Of a DNA stretch of 64,000 bases, positions 16,688-25,455 are shown in pieces (positions within the stretch are counted from its first letter, which is position 1; every line of letters starts with the position of its first letter). Source of the stretch: Zhuqueibacter pondensis (GTDB lineage: Bacteria > Zhuqueibacterota > Zhuqueibacteria > Zhuqueibacterales > Zhuqueibacteraceae). The notes under the pieces were generated by a model that saw only the letters and a list, made by a program, of their open reading frames with translations, was not told the DNA's origin and made no database searches. Where the stretch lies: assembly GCA_034505955.1 (NCBI GenBank), contig JAPDQK010000026.1, positions 1-64,000 on the forward strand, in the 5' to 3' direction. The position numbers were made by a program, and so were the translations under genes.

Positions 16688-18661
16688 TCATTCCTCTATA
16701 ACGGGAAGTTTGACCGTAAAAGTGGCGCCTTTTCCCACTTCGCTTTGAACTTCAATGGTTCCCTCGTGTTTCTGAATGATGCTGTAGCTTATGGCAAGAC
16801 CCAAGCCGGTGCCTTTGCCAACTTCTTTGGTGGAAAAGAAAGGCTCAAAAAGTCTGCTTTTGTCCTCTTCCTTGATGCCGGGGCCGGTGTCTGAAAATTT
16901 AATCTCAACATATTTTCCTTCCTCGTTGAGAGACGTGCTGATGGTGAGAACGCCGTTTCCATTCATGGCTTCTGCCGCGTTGAGAATGATATTCATAAAG
17001 ACCTGTTGCAGCAGGTTGCTATCCGCCACTATTTTGGGTAATGAAGAAGCATATATTTTCTTTAATTGTATATTTTGAAAGAGCGCCTGATGTTCCGTGA
17101 TGGAAAGAGATTTTTCCACCACGTCATTGATATCTACCGGGTACTTTTGAGGTTCTTTGGGGCGGGCAAATTCAAGGAGACCCTTGACGATGTCTTTGCA
17201 GCGGGTGGTTTCTTTGACGATCTTCTTGAGATTGGCGTAATAAGGACTGTTCACGTCGGTCTCTTCAAGCAGCAGATTGCTGTAAACGAGGATGGCGCCC
17301 AGCGGGTTGTTGATTTCATGCGCGACGCTTGCTGATAATTTTCCCAGGGAGGCCAATTTTTCGGATTGAATGAGATGCGCCTGCATTTTGATCAATTCGT
17401 TGGTTCGTTCTTCGACTTTCTTCTCCAGGGTTTTTCCCCATTCCAGGAGTTTTTCATTGGCGACTTTCAGATTCGCGGTCATTTGGTTGAAGGAATCCGC
17501 TAAAAGACCGATTTCATCCTTGGAGTTCACGCTAACCACGTGGGACAAATCGCCTTTGGCGATTTTTTGAGTGGCAACGACCATTTTCTGAAGCGGGTCG
17601 ATAATCCTGGTTGTGGAGAAATACATGATGACCAACAAAAAAATCACACAGACCAGGGCCATGATGGTGAACGCCAGCATGACGCGTTCGGTTGTATCGA
17701 TATAGGGTCGTTCCAGCAGCCCGACATACAGAATGCCAATGATTTCATTGTCGATATTTCTTATGGGTTCATAGGCTGTAATGTACCAATCGGTGACCAC
17801 GAAGGCTCTGTCAATCCAGGGTTTGCCTTTCTGCAGGACGGCCTCGTTGACTTCTTTGGAAACTCTGGTGCCGATGGCGCGCTCATTTCTTTCATCCTTG
17901 ACATTGGTGGAGATGCGCAGATCATGCTGAAAAATCGTCGCCGTCCCGAGTTCTCTGCCTCCATATTTGCCTTCTTTGTAAACAATTTTTTTTATGCGGT
18001 CAACGATCTCATAGTTGCGGTTGAGCAAGATGCCGCCATAGAGTACGCCCAAGAGAACGTTGTTTTCATCGATGACCGGAGAAGCCGCCTTCAACATCAT
18101 GCCGCTGGTTTCCTTGTTTTCGGCCCTGAAAGCAGCTTTGGGGGTTGGGATGAATTCCATGTACGCTTGAGCCGCCAAATCCGCACCTTCTTTCAGAAGT
18201 TCTTCGCGGGGGACAATTTGCGGCATTGCGACATCCTTTTTTTGTAGCGCCCATTTTATGAGTTCATCCTGACTTTGATCATCACCCACTACTTCCGGAT
18301 GGCGTGTTCTGATGATCACTTTTCCGTGGTGATCGGTCAAGGTCAATATGTCCAAACCATAGTTTGTTCTCATGCGATTGAGCTTTTTAAAAAGGATGTC
18401 GCGGCGATTATTTTTTATATCATCCCAGATGCCTTCTCGCGCCGCATTCAAGCTGACAAGATCTTTTATATCATTCAACCTTTCGTTAAAAACCATCCAG
18501 GCGGAAGCCAGGTCATGCCGGACTTTGGTTTGGGCTTGCGAGATGATGGTATTTTTAACCAATCGCCACCCGAGGCTCAAGGACAACAAGCCTCCCACAC
18601 TAATGACGATCAGAAAACTCAGAATAAGTTTTGTTCTCAGAGATAAAGGATAAAGTATCAT
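16688..18661 (-). CDS. Cache-domain sensor histidine kinase
   Basis: The 657-residue membrane kinase has a helix at 11-31, a large periplasmic region with double-Cache character (about 35-330, including LTLTDHHGKVIIRTRHPEVVG), a second helix near 335-355, and HAMP, a coiled coil, HisKA (SVAHEINNPL) and HATPase_c (DTGPGI, GTGLGL). Cache domains bind small extracellular ligands; the ligand here cannot be read from sequence. It lies between two NtrC-family regulators (17 bp and 4 bp gaps) and may phosphorylate either. Confidence 0.92.
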   Translation of the reverse strand: MILYPLSLRTKLILSFLIVISVGGLLSLSLGWRLVKNTIISQAQTKVRHDLASAWMVFNERLNDIKDLVSLNAAREGIWDDIKNNRRDILFKKLNRMRTNYGLDILTLTDHHGKVIIRTRHPEVVGDDQSQDELIKWALQKKDVAMPQIVPREELLKEGADLAAQAYMEFIPTPKAAFRAENKETSGMMLKAASPVIDENNVLLGVLYGGILLNRNYEIVDRIKKIVYKEGKYGGRELGTATIFQHDLRISTNVKDERNERAIGTRVSKEVNEAVLQKGKPWIDRAFVVTDWYITAYEPIRNIDNEIIGILYVGLLERPYIDTTERVMLAFTIMALVCVIFLLVIMYFSTTRIIDPLQKMVVATQKIAKGDLSHVVSVNSKDEIGLLADSFNQMTANLKVANEKLLEWGKTLEKKVEERTNELIKMQAHLIQSEKLASLGKLSASVAHEINNPLGAILVYSNLLLEETDVNSPYYANLKKIVKETTRCKDIVKGLLEFARPKEPQKYPVDINDVVEKSLSITEHQALFQNIQLKKIYASSLPKIVADSNLLQQVFMNIILNAAEAMNGNGVLTISTSLNEEGKYVEIKFSDTGPGIKEEDKSRLFEPFFSTKEVGKGTGLGLAISYSIIQKHEGTIEVQSEVGKGATFTVKLPVIEE

Positions 18662-18677
18662 TGTTACGTGTTACATA

Positions 18678-20060
18678 TTACACTTTACGTTCCACGCCCG
18701 CCGCCGGATAGATCCCATAACTGCGCAGTTTCGCATAGAGCGTTTTCTTGGTGATGCCCAAAATTTTTGCTGCTCTTGCCTTATTGGCACCGGCGTCATG
18801 CAAAACTTTGAGAATGTGTTTGCGTTCAATGGCGGCAAGAGAACTCAGGCCGTGCTGCAAATCGAACTGAACCACATCGGGTTGGATGAGATCAACGGGA
18901 ATTTCGTTAACCGTGATGGTGTCGCCCGGCGCCAGGATGACCGCACGCTCGATAACATTTTCCAATTCTCGTACATTTCCCGGCCAATGATAATGATATA
19001 GCAAAGCAAGAGCAGCAGGATCAATTTGCCGGATGACTTTTCCCATCCGGCTGCAGAGCTTTTTGAGAAAGTGTTCCACGAGTTGCGGAATATCCCCTGG
19101 CTTATCCCGCAGCGGCGGAAGCTGGAGGTTGATCACATTGAGCCGATAATACAAATCTTCACGGAATTTCCCCTCCTGCATCATTTTTTTGAGATCACGA
19201 CTGGTGGCGGCAATCACCCGCACCTCGGCGTGCAACGAGCGCGTGCCGCCCACCGGCCGATACTCGCCGTCTTCAAGAAAACGCAGAATTTTGGTCTGCA
19301 ACATCGGGCTGAGCTCACCCACCTCATCGAGAAAGAGCGTGCCGGTATTAGCCACCTCAATCAAGCCGGACTTGTCTTTGACCGCACCGGTAAAGGCACC
19401 TTTTTCGTATCCGAACAACTCGCTTTCCAGCAGCGTCTCCTGGATCACACCACAATTCACCACCACAAACGGCCTGCGCTGGCGAGGGCTTTTGCGATGG
19501 ATGGCTTTGGCAATGAGTTCCTTGCCGGTGCCCGTCTCACCGGTGATGAGCACGGTGGAATCGGTGGGCGCTACTTTTTCCACCAGCCTGAGAACGGCGA
19601 GGGTTTTCTTATCGCTTCCCACATACTCATCAAACTTCAGCTGCCGGTCCAATTCGTGTCGCAGGAGATTGCTCTCGCGTTGCAGCGCCGAGAACTCGCA
19701 CGCCCGTTCCACCAGGATGGAAAGCTCCTCCACGTCAAAGGGTTTGGTCAGATAATCATACGCACCGAGTTTCATCGAGGCGATGGCCGTGTCAACCGCC
19801 GCGTTTCCCGTCATCATGATCACCTGCGTGTCGGGAGTGCGCTCTTTCAGGGTTCTCAGCACCTCCACCCCATCGAGGTCCGGCAAGACAATATCGAGCA
19901 ACACGATATCAAACCGCTTCTGCTCGGCCAAAGTCAGGGCTTCATTGCCAGTGGCAGCGTCAGTGACCGCATACCCTCTGCGCATAAAAAGTCGCATCAA
20001 GTGATTACGGAAGGAATCTTCGTCGTCCACAATGAGAATTTTTTTATCATTTTTCATCAT
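18678..20060 (-). CDS. NtrC-family sigma-54-dependent response regulator
   Basis: The 460-residue protein has the receiver (DD 12-13, Asp56, TKPF), the AAA+ module (GETGTGKE near 174-181; canonical GAFTGA 221-226) and a Fis-type HTH (ARAAKILGITKKTLYAKL). It is the first gene of a three-gene minus-strand set with the Cache kinase and the second activator. It faces the divergent RpoN-type promoter at 20593, so it may regulate that redox module across the shared 650-bp intergenic region. Confidence 0.93.
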   Translation of the reverse strand: MMKNDKKILIVDDEDSFRNHLMRLFMRRGYAVTDAATGNEALTLAEQKRFDIVLLDIVLPDLDGVEVLRTLKERTPDTQVIMMTGNAAVDTAIASMKLGAYDYLTKPFDVEELSILVERACEFSALQRESNLLRHELDRQLKFDEYVGSDKKTLAVLRLVEKVAPTDSTVLITGETGTGKELIAKAIHRKSPRQRRPFVVVNCGVIQETLLESELFGYEKGAFTGAVKDKSGLIEVANTGTLFLDEVGELSPMLQTKILRFLEDGEYRPVGGTRSLHAEVRVIAATSRDLKKMMQEGKFREDLYYRLNVINLQLPPLRDKPGDIPQLVEHFLKKLCSRMGKVIRQIDPAALALLYHYHWPGNVRELENVIERAVILAPGDTITVNEIPVDLIQPDVVQFDLQHGLSSLAAIERKHILKVLHDAGANKARAAKILGITKKTLYAKLRSYGIYPAAGVERKV

Positions 20061-20710
20061 GCACTCTCACCGTGTTGTCAGGGCCCTAAAGCAGGCATGA
20101 TCGTGCCGTTGACGTTCCGGATTCCATAACCCATTTGCCCACAGTACCACCTTCGGTTATCGTGCAAGCATCTGAAGAAAGTACAACTTCCCTCTTAGCC
20201 CGTTAAAATCCAAGCAAAAAAAGTGCCGCACAAAATCAGCATCTATAGCAAAATATGAGCGGTGAAACGCAGAAGGTTTACTAATGAAAACAAGCAAATA
20301 GAAGTGAGATGGAAAGGTGGAGGGTAAATCCAATAAACAAGGTTGCACAAATAGATGTTTGAACGTTTATTTTTTATACTATGATATGCAAAAAGTAAAC
20401 TATTTGCTCGATAAAAAGGTGGAACAAAGGTCAACTATCAGTTTCTTATCTTTTGCTTGTCTTTTTTGCGATCATTCGCAAGAGTGCAAAAAGTGAAACG
20501 ATGATTCTTAATTTCAGGAACTTTGGATCAGAAAACAACAAAAGTAAGCTTCCAAATTCAAAGAAAACAGCAGGGAAAAACAGCGCTCCAAGGGCATAGG
20601 TCTTGCTATTTTATGTGGGTGAACAAGTTCGCCAGGATTCGAGCATTTGATCACCCTGCAACGAAGGGCGCTGGCATGGCCCACAACGCTTTACTTACGG
20701 AGGGTAGCTG
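20061..20710. promoter_or_regulatory. Divergent regulatory region between activator gene and redox module 2
   Basis: These 650 AT-rich bases contain no credible gene. They hold the palindrome TTGCGATCATTCGCAA (20466-20481). Two related boxes, TGCAAAAAGTAAAC (about 20387-20400) and TGCAAAAAGTGAAAC (about 20485-20499), and the RpoN site at 20593-20606 are also present. The first two are at enhancer distance from the promoter and may be activator sites. Confidence 0.5.
20592..20607 (+). promoter_or_regulatory. Sigma-54 promoter of redox module 2
   Basis: GGGCATAGGTCTTGCT has GGCA at -24 and TTGCT at -12 with ten bases between GG (20593) and GC (20605). The predicted start is near 20618, about 90 bases before the ATG at 20711. 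It deviates from consensus by T instead of C after GGCA. Confidence 0.7.
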
Positions 20711-21874
20711 ATGGTTGCTTTGATTGTTATTTTGACAATCGTCGTCTTCATCGTGGTTGACGTAGCCTTGCGCCTGGCGATGAGGAGGCTGCATGAAGCC
20801 AAAATAAAGAAGGAAAGAAAGCAAGCACTGGATGCCGGTTTGCGCCTGGATTATACCGATGAAGCTAAAAGCTTGAAGCGGGTGCAAATAGAAAATCCCA
20901 AAGCCAAAATTCTGGCGGTTGATGATGAAACCATTGTCCTGGACAGCTTTCGCAAAATCCTAGTGATGGCCGGTTATTCGGTGGATACGGTCGAAACCGG
21001 CAAAGAGGCCATCGGCTTGGTGCGCAAGAATGACTACGATTTTGTGTTTACCGATCTTAAAATGCCGGAAATGGATGGCTTGGAAGTTACCAAAGCCGTC
21101 AAACATTTGCGGCCGGATATTGACGTCATCGTGATCACCGGCTATGCCACAATTAAATCCGCCGTCGAGGCGATGAAATACGGCGCGATGGATTATGTTC
21201 AGAAGCCATTTACTGAAGACGAGCTGGTGGATTTTGTCAACAAGTCTCTCATCCGGCGGCAGGATAAGTTGGAAAGGCAAATCAAGCCGAAAGTCCACTT
21301 GGTTACGCCCTCGGTTGGCGAGTCGGCTTCCAAACACGAATTCAATGTTCCGGCGGGCATTTTTATTTCACCGGCGCACGCCTGGGCGCGCATTGAGCTG
21401 AACGGTTTGGTGCGTGTCGGCATCGACGATTTTGCGCAAAAGACCATCGGGCAGATCGAAGCCGTGGAATTGCCGCTGCGAGGGCAGCAAGTCGAAAAAG
21501 GTGATCCGCTTTTTTCCATCAAGCAGGGTCATCGCCGCGTTGTGATTCCCTCTCCCATCAGCGGAAAAATCGCCTCAATCAATTCTGAGCTTCTCGATCG
21601 TCCCGAATTGATCAAAATGAAACCATACGAGCTGGGATGGGTATGCAGCCTTGAGCCGGCGAACCTCAGCGCCGATCTGCAAACGTTGAAAATCGGCGCT
21701 GACGCGGTTTCCTGGTATCAGCAGGAAATTGACAAATTCAGCGCAATGCTCAATAAAGCCGGTCGTGCAACGTACGCAACCGAGGTCGCGACCGCGAGGG
21801 ACGGTGAAATGGAAAAAGGGCAAATGGATGACGAGATGTGGGAAACTTTTTCCAAGACATTTTTTCAAGCATAG
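20711..21874 (+). CDS. Membrane-anchored receiver domain fused to a GcvH-like domain (paralogue 2)
   Basis: The 387 residues have the same layout as the protein at 10361: membrane helix 3-20, receiver with Asp115 and Lys165, and a GcvH-fold domain from about 213 (HAWARIELNG, VGIDDFAQKTIG, IPSPISGKI). The position of the lipoyl lysine is His by alignment, so lipoylation is not expected. The sequence is very close to paralogue 1 across the receiver, which implies a recent duplication or strong constraint. It opens the second redox module behind an RpoN-type promoter and an excellent GGAGGG site. Confidence 0.85.
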   Translation: MVALIVILTIVVFIVVDVALRLAMRRLHEAKIKKERKQALDAGLRLDYTDEAKSLKRVQIENPKAKILAVDDETIVLDSFRKILVMAGYSVDTVETGKEAIGLVRKNDYDFVFTDLKMPEMDGLEVTKAVKHLRPDIDVIVITGYATIKSAVEAMKYGAMDYVQKPFTEDELVDFVNKSLIRRQDKLERQIKPKVHLVTPSVGESASKHEFNVPAGIFISPAHAWARIELNGLVRVGIDDFAQKTIGQIEAVELPLRGQQVEKGDPLFSIKQGHRRVVIPSPISGKIASINSELLDRPELIKMKPYELGWVCSLEPANLSADLQTLKIGADAVSWYQQEIDKFSAMLNKAGRATYATEVATARDGEMEKGQMDDEMWETFSKTFFQA

Positions 21875-21891
21875 CAAGGTAAAGGTTTTTT

Positions 21892-21908
21892 GGCAAAATA
21901 ATTTTGCC
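21892..21908. repeat. Perfect 17-base hairpin between the REC-GcvH and cytochrome genes
   Basis: GGCAAAATAATTTTGCC has eight-base arms around a single A. It follows the stop of the REC-GcvH-like gene by 18 bases and resembles the ACAAAAT...ATTTTGT repeats at 3791 and 31337. It could be an intra-operon attenuator or RNA-processing hairpin; no long T-run follows. Confidence 0.5.
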
Positions 21909-21955
21909 ATTTGGTCACGGCCAAAGTTGCGCTACGATTTCTCGAGGAAAGCATC

Positions 21956-22498
21956 ATGAAAAGATACTTATTGGTTTTCGGCATTGCGGCTCTGCCAATC
22001 ATCGCAACGAATTATCCGGACGTCCGAAACGCTGAGGAAGCAGGAGCGCCATCCATCATGGCGTCGTCCGTCGTGGCGCAACAAGATACTTTACTTCCGC
22101 AACAGGGCAAGTCCGAAATCCCCACGGTGATAACCTCGCCTTCCTCTGCCGGCGAGGTCGTTTTTCCCCATCAGCAGCACATTAAAGAGCTTCAAATCAA
22201 TTGCAAGGTCTGCCATCACGAGACCAATGCCGCCGAATTAAAATTTCCCCACAACAATTACTTCGATGATTTTTGGATTGATTGCAAAATCTGCCACCAC
22301 GAAAAAGGAACGGTAAAATTGAAGGCGCAGGCGTGCTCAAAATGCCATCGCACGCTTCCTAAAGACATCGCCGACGAGACGCTCAGCGCCAAGGTGGTCA
22401 TTCACAAAAACTGCTGGGAATGCCATCCGGCGGAGAACGGCGCCGCCGCCAGCCAAAACTGCAAATTTTGCCATTCCGGACCCCGGACAAAGTTCTGA
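21956..22498 (+). CDS. Periplasmic pentaheme class III-type cytochrome c
   Basis: The 180-residue secreted protein has a short N-terminal hydrophobic signal (residues 4-18) and five CxxCH motifs at 83, 110, 127, 153 and 169. The pairs CKVCHHE and CKICHHE, each with upstream FPH residues for the distal ligand, resemble cytochrome c3/TmcA-type proteins. It would accept or donate electrons on the periplasmic side of the NrfD complex, the job done by the fused tail in module 1. I chose the ATG at 21956, which follows GAGGAAA, over an upstream GTG-type start that would hide the signal. Confidence 0.88.
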   Translation: MKRYLLVFGIAALPIIATNYPDVRNAEEAGAPSIMASSVVAQQDTLLPQQGKSEIPTVITSPSSAGEVVFPHQQHIKELQINCKVCHHETNAAELKFPHNNYFDDFWIDCKICHHEKGTVKLKAQACSKCHRTLPKDIADETLSAKVVIHKNCWECHPAENGAAASQNCKFCHSGPRTKF

Positions 22499-22516
22499 CC
22501 TAAGGATCTGAAACGC

Positions 22517-23365
22517 ATGGATCGAAGAGATTTTTTGAAGTTGACCGGCGCCCTCGGCGCCAGCCTCGCGACGACGAAATTGAAGGCGGAAGAGACTGTC
22601 GAAAAAAAGGAATTCGTCGGCGTGCTCACCGATACCACCCGCTGCATCGGCTGCCGCGCCTGCGAGAAAGCCTGCGCCGAGGCCCACGGCTTTGAAATAC
22701 CTGACGTCGAAAACGACAATGCCCTGCAAAACGAGAGAACGCCGAGCGAAAGACAATGGACGGTGGTCAATCGCTACGAAACGGAAAAAGGCGAAGTCTT
22801 TGTCAAGAAGCAATGTTTGCACTGCTGGCAGCCAGCGTGCGCCTCGGCCTGTTTGACCAACGCCATGTACAAAACTACAGACGGGCCGGTGATTTGGCGA
22901 TCCAGCAAATGCATGGGATGCCGGTTTTGCATGGTCGCCTGTCCCTTCGATATTCCGAAATTCGAGTACAACACATGGAATCCCAAAATTCAAAAGTGCA
23001 ATATGTGTTGGGAACGTCTCGAACAGGGCAAAAAACCCGCGTGCGTGGAAGCCTGCCCGACCGACGCGCTGATGTTTGGTAAAAAAAGAGACCTGATGGA
23101 AATTGCCAGAGTTCGCATCTACCATCACCCGACAAAATACGTTCATCAAATTTATGGTGAGTATGAAGTGGGCGGGACCGGATGGCTTTACCTTGCCGCC
23201 GTTCCTTTTGAGCAATTGGGCTTTCGAACGGATCTGGGCACGACGCCCTACCCCGAGTACACCAGAGAATTTTTGTATGCGGTGCCGGTGATGCTTTTCG
23301 GCGCGCCGGCCTTGTTGCTGGGATTGCATTTTCTGGCGGATAAAAACGGCGCGAGCAAAGAATAG
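22517..23365 (+). CDS. HybA/HmcB-like four-cluster ferredoxin with Tat signal and C-terminal anchor
   Basis: The 282-residue protein begins with a twin-arginine-type leader (DRRDFLKLTGALGASLA), so the cluster domain is exported. Four [4Fe-4S] groups follow: CIGCRACEKAC, CLHCWQPACASAC, CMGCRFCMVACP, and CNMCWER with CVEACP. A C-terminal helix (YAVPVMLFGAPALLLGLHFL) anchors it. It would wire periplasmic cytochrome to the NrfD subunit encoded 10 bases downstream. Export distinguishes it from the module 1 counterpart, which lacks a leader. Confidence 0.9.
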   Translation: MDRRDFLKLTGALGASLATTKLKAEETVEKKEFVGVLTDTTRCIGCRACEKACAEAHGFEIPDVENDNALQNERTPSERQWTVVNRYETEKGEVFVKKQCLHCWQPACASACLTNAMYKTTDGPVIWRSSKCMGCRFCMVACPFDIPKFEYNTWNPKIQKCNMCWERLEQGKKPACVEACPTDALMFGKKRDLMEIARVRIYHHPTKYVHQIYGEYEVGGTGWLYLAAVPFEQLGFRTDLGTTPYPEYTREFLYAVPVMLFGAPALLLGLHFLADKNGASKE

Positions 23366-23375
23366 ACGAAGCAAC

Positions 23376-24593
23376 ATGGACGAGAAAACGACTGTTGGCA
23401 ACGAATTCAAGCGCTTTGTCAGGTTCATCCTGCAAGAGATGAAGCCCAGAGGGAAGATGCTGACGCCTTTCAACATCATCTCCATTCCCATCATCCTGCT
23501 GGGCGCGATCATTCTGGTCATTCGTTTTACCCAAGGGCTCGGTGCCGTTACCAATCTGTCGCAAGATTTTCCCTGGGGATTTTGGATCGGCTTCGACGTG
23601 ATCACCGGCGTTGCCTTTGCCGGCGGCGCCTATATCATCACCTTCGTGGTCTACGTCATGAAGGTTGAAAAATACCATCCCATTGTGCGCGTGACCGTGC
23701 TCAATGGCCTGCTCGCGTATATTTTTTACGCCGGCGCGCTGGTGTTGGATCTCGGAAAACCCTGGAACATCATCAACCCCATTATCGGAAATTCCTTCGG
23801 GTATAATTCCGTGCTCTTTCTGGTTGCCTGGCATTTCCTGCTTTACATGATGGCGGAATTCATCGAATTCTCTCCGGTTGTGGCGGAATGGTTGGGATGG
23901 CGCAGAGTGCGAAAATTTTTGAACACCCTAACGCTGGGGGCGGTCATATTTGGCATCACGCTTTCGTCCCTGCATCAATCGGGCCTCGGCGCGTTGTTTT
24001 TGCTGGCCAAATCCAAAATCCATCCGCTGTGGTATACGGAGTTTATTCCGATTCTCTTTTTCGTCTCGAGCATTTTTGCCGGCCTGTCGATGATCATCGT
24101 TGAGGGCACCATCAGCCATCGCGTGTTCAAAAATCAGCTTGACCCCACGCACCATGTTGCTTTCGACGAGATAATTTTCGGCCTTGCCAAAGGCGCCACC
24201 ATTTCTATGTTTACCTATTACTTTTTCAAAGCGCTCATCTTCATCCACGAGAGGCATTGGACGCACTTGAACGGCTTCTGGGGCGTTTGGTATCTTGTCG
24301 AAGTGATTGGGCTTGTCCTCATCCCGTGTTTCATGTTTGCGTATGGCGTGAGGAACAAGAGCCTCGGCATCATCCGCACCGCTGCGGTTTTAACGTTACT
24401 CGGCATTATTCTCAACCGGCTGAACGTATCCGTCATTGCGTTCAAGTGGAACGCCGCAGTCAAATATTATCCCTCGTGGATGGAGATCATCGTCACGCTG
24501 ATGATCATTTTCTCGGAAATTTGGGTGTTCCGGTGGATTGTGACCCGAATGCCCGTGTATAAAGAAAGCCGCGATTTTGCGCTGGTCTCGTAG
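23376..24593 (+). CDS. NrfD/HybB-type integral membrane subunit
   Basis: The 405-residue protein has about ten membrane helices and the family stretch LSQDFPWGFWIGFDVITG near residue 65. NrfD proteins bind quinone and link it to an iron-sulfur partner. It is homologous to the N-terminal part of the protein at 8005 (shared FTQGLGA/FVKGLGA, FPWG.WIGFD, SLHQS motifs) but ends without haem motifs. Module 2 supplies the haems on a separate cytochrome. Confidence 0.9.
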   Translation: MDEKTTVGNEFKRFVRFILQEMKPRGKMLTPFNIISIPIILLGAIILVIRFTQGLGAVTNLSQDFPWGFWIGFDVITGVAFAGGAYIITFVVYVMKVEKYHPIVRVTVLNGLLAYIFYAGALVLDLGKPWNIINPIIGNSFGYNSVLFLVAWHFLLYMMAEFIEFSPVVAEWLGWRRVRKFLNTLTLGAVIFGITLSSLHQSGLGALFLLAKSKIHPLWYTEFIPILFFVSSIFAGLSMIIVEGTISHRVFKNQLDPTHHVAFDEIIFGLAKGATISMFTYYFFKALIFIHERHWTHLNGFWGVWYLVEVIGLVLIPCFMFAYGVRNKSLGIIRTAAVLTLLGIILNRLNVSVIAFKWNAAVKYYPSWMEIIVTLMIIFSEIWVFRWIVTRMPVYKESRDFALVS

Positions 24594-24608
24594 ACAGGAG
24601 GAAGTCAA

Positions 24609-24734
24609 ATGGAAACTTACAGCTACGTCAACATTTTTGAAACGAAGGGCTTGGAATACCTGCTATTGATTTGTTTTCTGGTGCTTTTCATTCTGCTTAT
24701 CAGGTATCTTAATCCTGCGAAGACGAAACTCTAA
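24609..24734 (+). CDS. Small single-span membrane peptide of the NrfD module (paralogue)
   Basis: The 41-residue product starts at an ATG preceded by AGGAGG and spans the membrane once (LEYLLLICFLVLFILL), ending RYLNPAKTKL. It matches the 39-residue peptide at 11618 in position, length and motif. It follows the NrfD gene by 15 bases and precedes the ferredoxin gene. A structural or assembly role in the complex is inferred from its repeated association. Confidence 0.8.
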   Translation: METYSYVNIFETKGLEYLLLICFLVLFILLIRYLNPAKTKL

Positions 24735-24747
24735 ATGCAAACATAAA

Positions 24748-24776
24748 CCGTCTGGACGCTCTGAGCGTCCAGACGG
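24748..24776. terminator. Strong hairpin after the small membrane peptide gene
   Basis: A 13-bp perfect stem, CCGTCTGGACGCT against AGCGTCCAGACGG, closes a three-base loop. No T-run follows, so it is not a standard intrinsic terminator. It may stabilise the upstream mRNA or reduce read-through into the ferredoxin gene, which has its own AAAGGAG site. Confidence 0.6.
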
Positions 24777-24807
24777 TGGATTACAATAACTCGAAAGGAG
24801 ATAACCC

Positions 24808-25152
24808 ATGGCATTAATGATCACTGCCGACTGCATCAACTGTGGTGCCTGCGAACCGGAATGTCCGAACAACGCGATTTATAATGTTGGCGAAGAATGG
24901 TGCTTTGCTGACGGGACCAGCGTAAAAGGCCAAATCGAATATAAAGGCGAGATGGTGGATGTCAACAAGAAATTCCCCGCCCTCTCGGACAGCATTTATT
25001 TCATTGTTCCCGAGAAATGCACCGAATGCGTCGGCTTTCATGACGAACCGCAGTGCGCCGCCGTTTGTCCGGTTGATTGCTGTGTGGATGACCCGGATCA
25101 TCGCGAGTCCAAAGAAGAGCTTATGGCAAAGAAGGAAAGGCTGCACCCGTAA
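24808..25152 (+). CDS. Cytoplasmic 2[4Fe-4S] ferredoxin
   Basis: The 114-residue ferredoxin has the motif CINCGACEPECP (residues 9-20) and a second group, CTECVGFHDEPQCAAVCP, with a long insertion between its first cysteines. This matches the YfhL/Alvin-type bacterial ferredoxins. There is no signal peptide or anchor. It lies within redox module 2 after a strong AAAGGAG site and is a plausible soluble electron partner on the cytoplasmic side. Confidence 0.88.
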   Translation: MALMITADCINCGACEPECPNNAIYNVGEEWCFADGTSVKGQIEYKGEMVDVNKKFPALSDSIYFIVPEKCTECVGFHDEPQCAAVCPVDCCVDDPDHRESKEELMAKKERLHP

Positions 25153-25455
25153 CACCTCTCAGTCCCAACAGGCTCTGATTGCTTATCCCAGCCGGTGTGC
25201 TCCACGCCGCCGAGTACGCCGGTTGGCACTTTGATTTCGATTGATAAAAACATGAATCCGGATTTCCTGCACGCCACGTTTGGTAGCACAGGAATAAGTA
25301 TGTGAAGAGTTCTCGTGGTTTCATGAAGACGGACGCATCCCGACGGCGGGAAGGTGTTATCGCTTTGTCCTTTCCAACCGAATGTTCATGTCAGAGTGGA
25401 TCAGTTCGCCGGTGAATTGAAGGGCGGGTAAACCGGCCAACCGCAAATAAAAATC
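25153..25455. other. 303-bp gap before the haem-sensor kinase
   Basis: No gene is visible. A sequence TGGCACTTTGATTTCG at 25224-25239 has a perfect sigma-54 -24 half but TTTC in place of TTGC at -12, so I do not call it a promoter. The kinase may still be transcribed from module 2. Confidence 0.4.

Noticed and set aside
22337..23605. A 422-codon minus-strand frame
   Set aside because: It overlaps the conserved cytochrome, ferredoxin and NrfD genes on the other strand and has no recognisable domain.
25224..25239. A third sigma-54 promoter before the haem-sensor kinase
   Set aside because: The -24 half is perfect but the -12 half lacks the invariant GC, so I do not call it.
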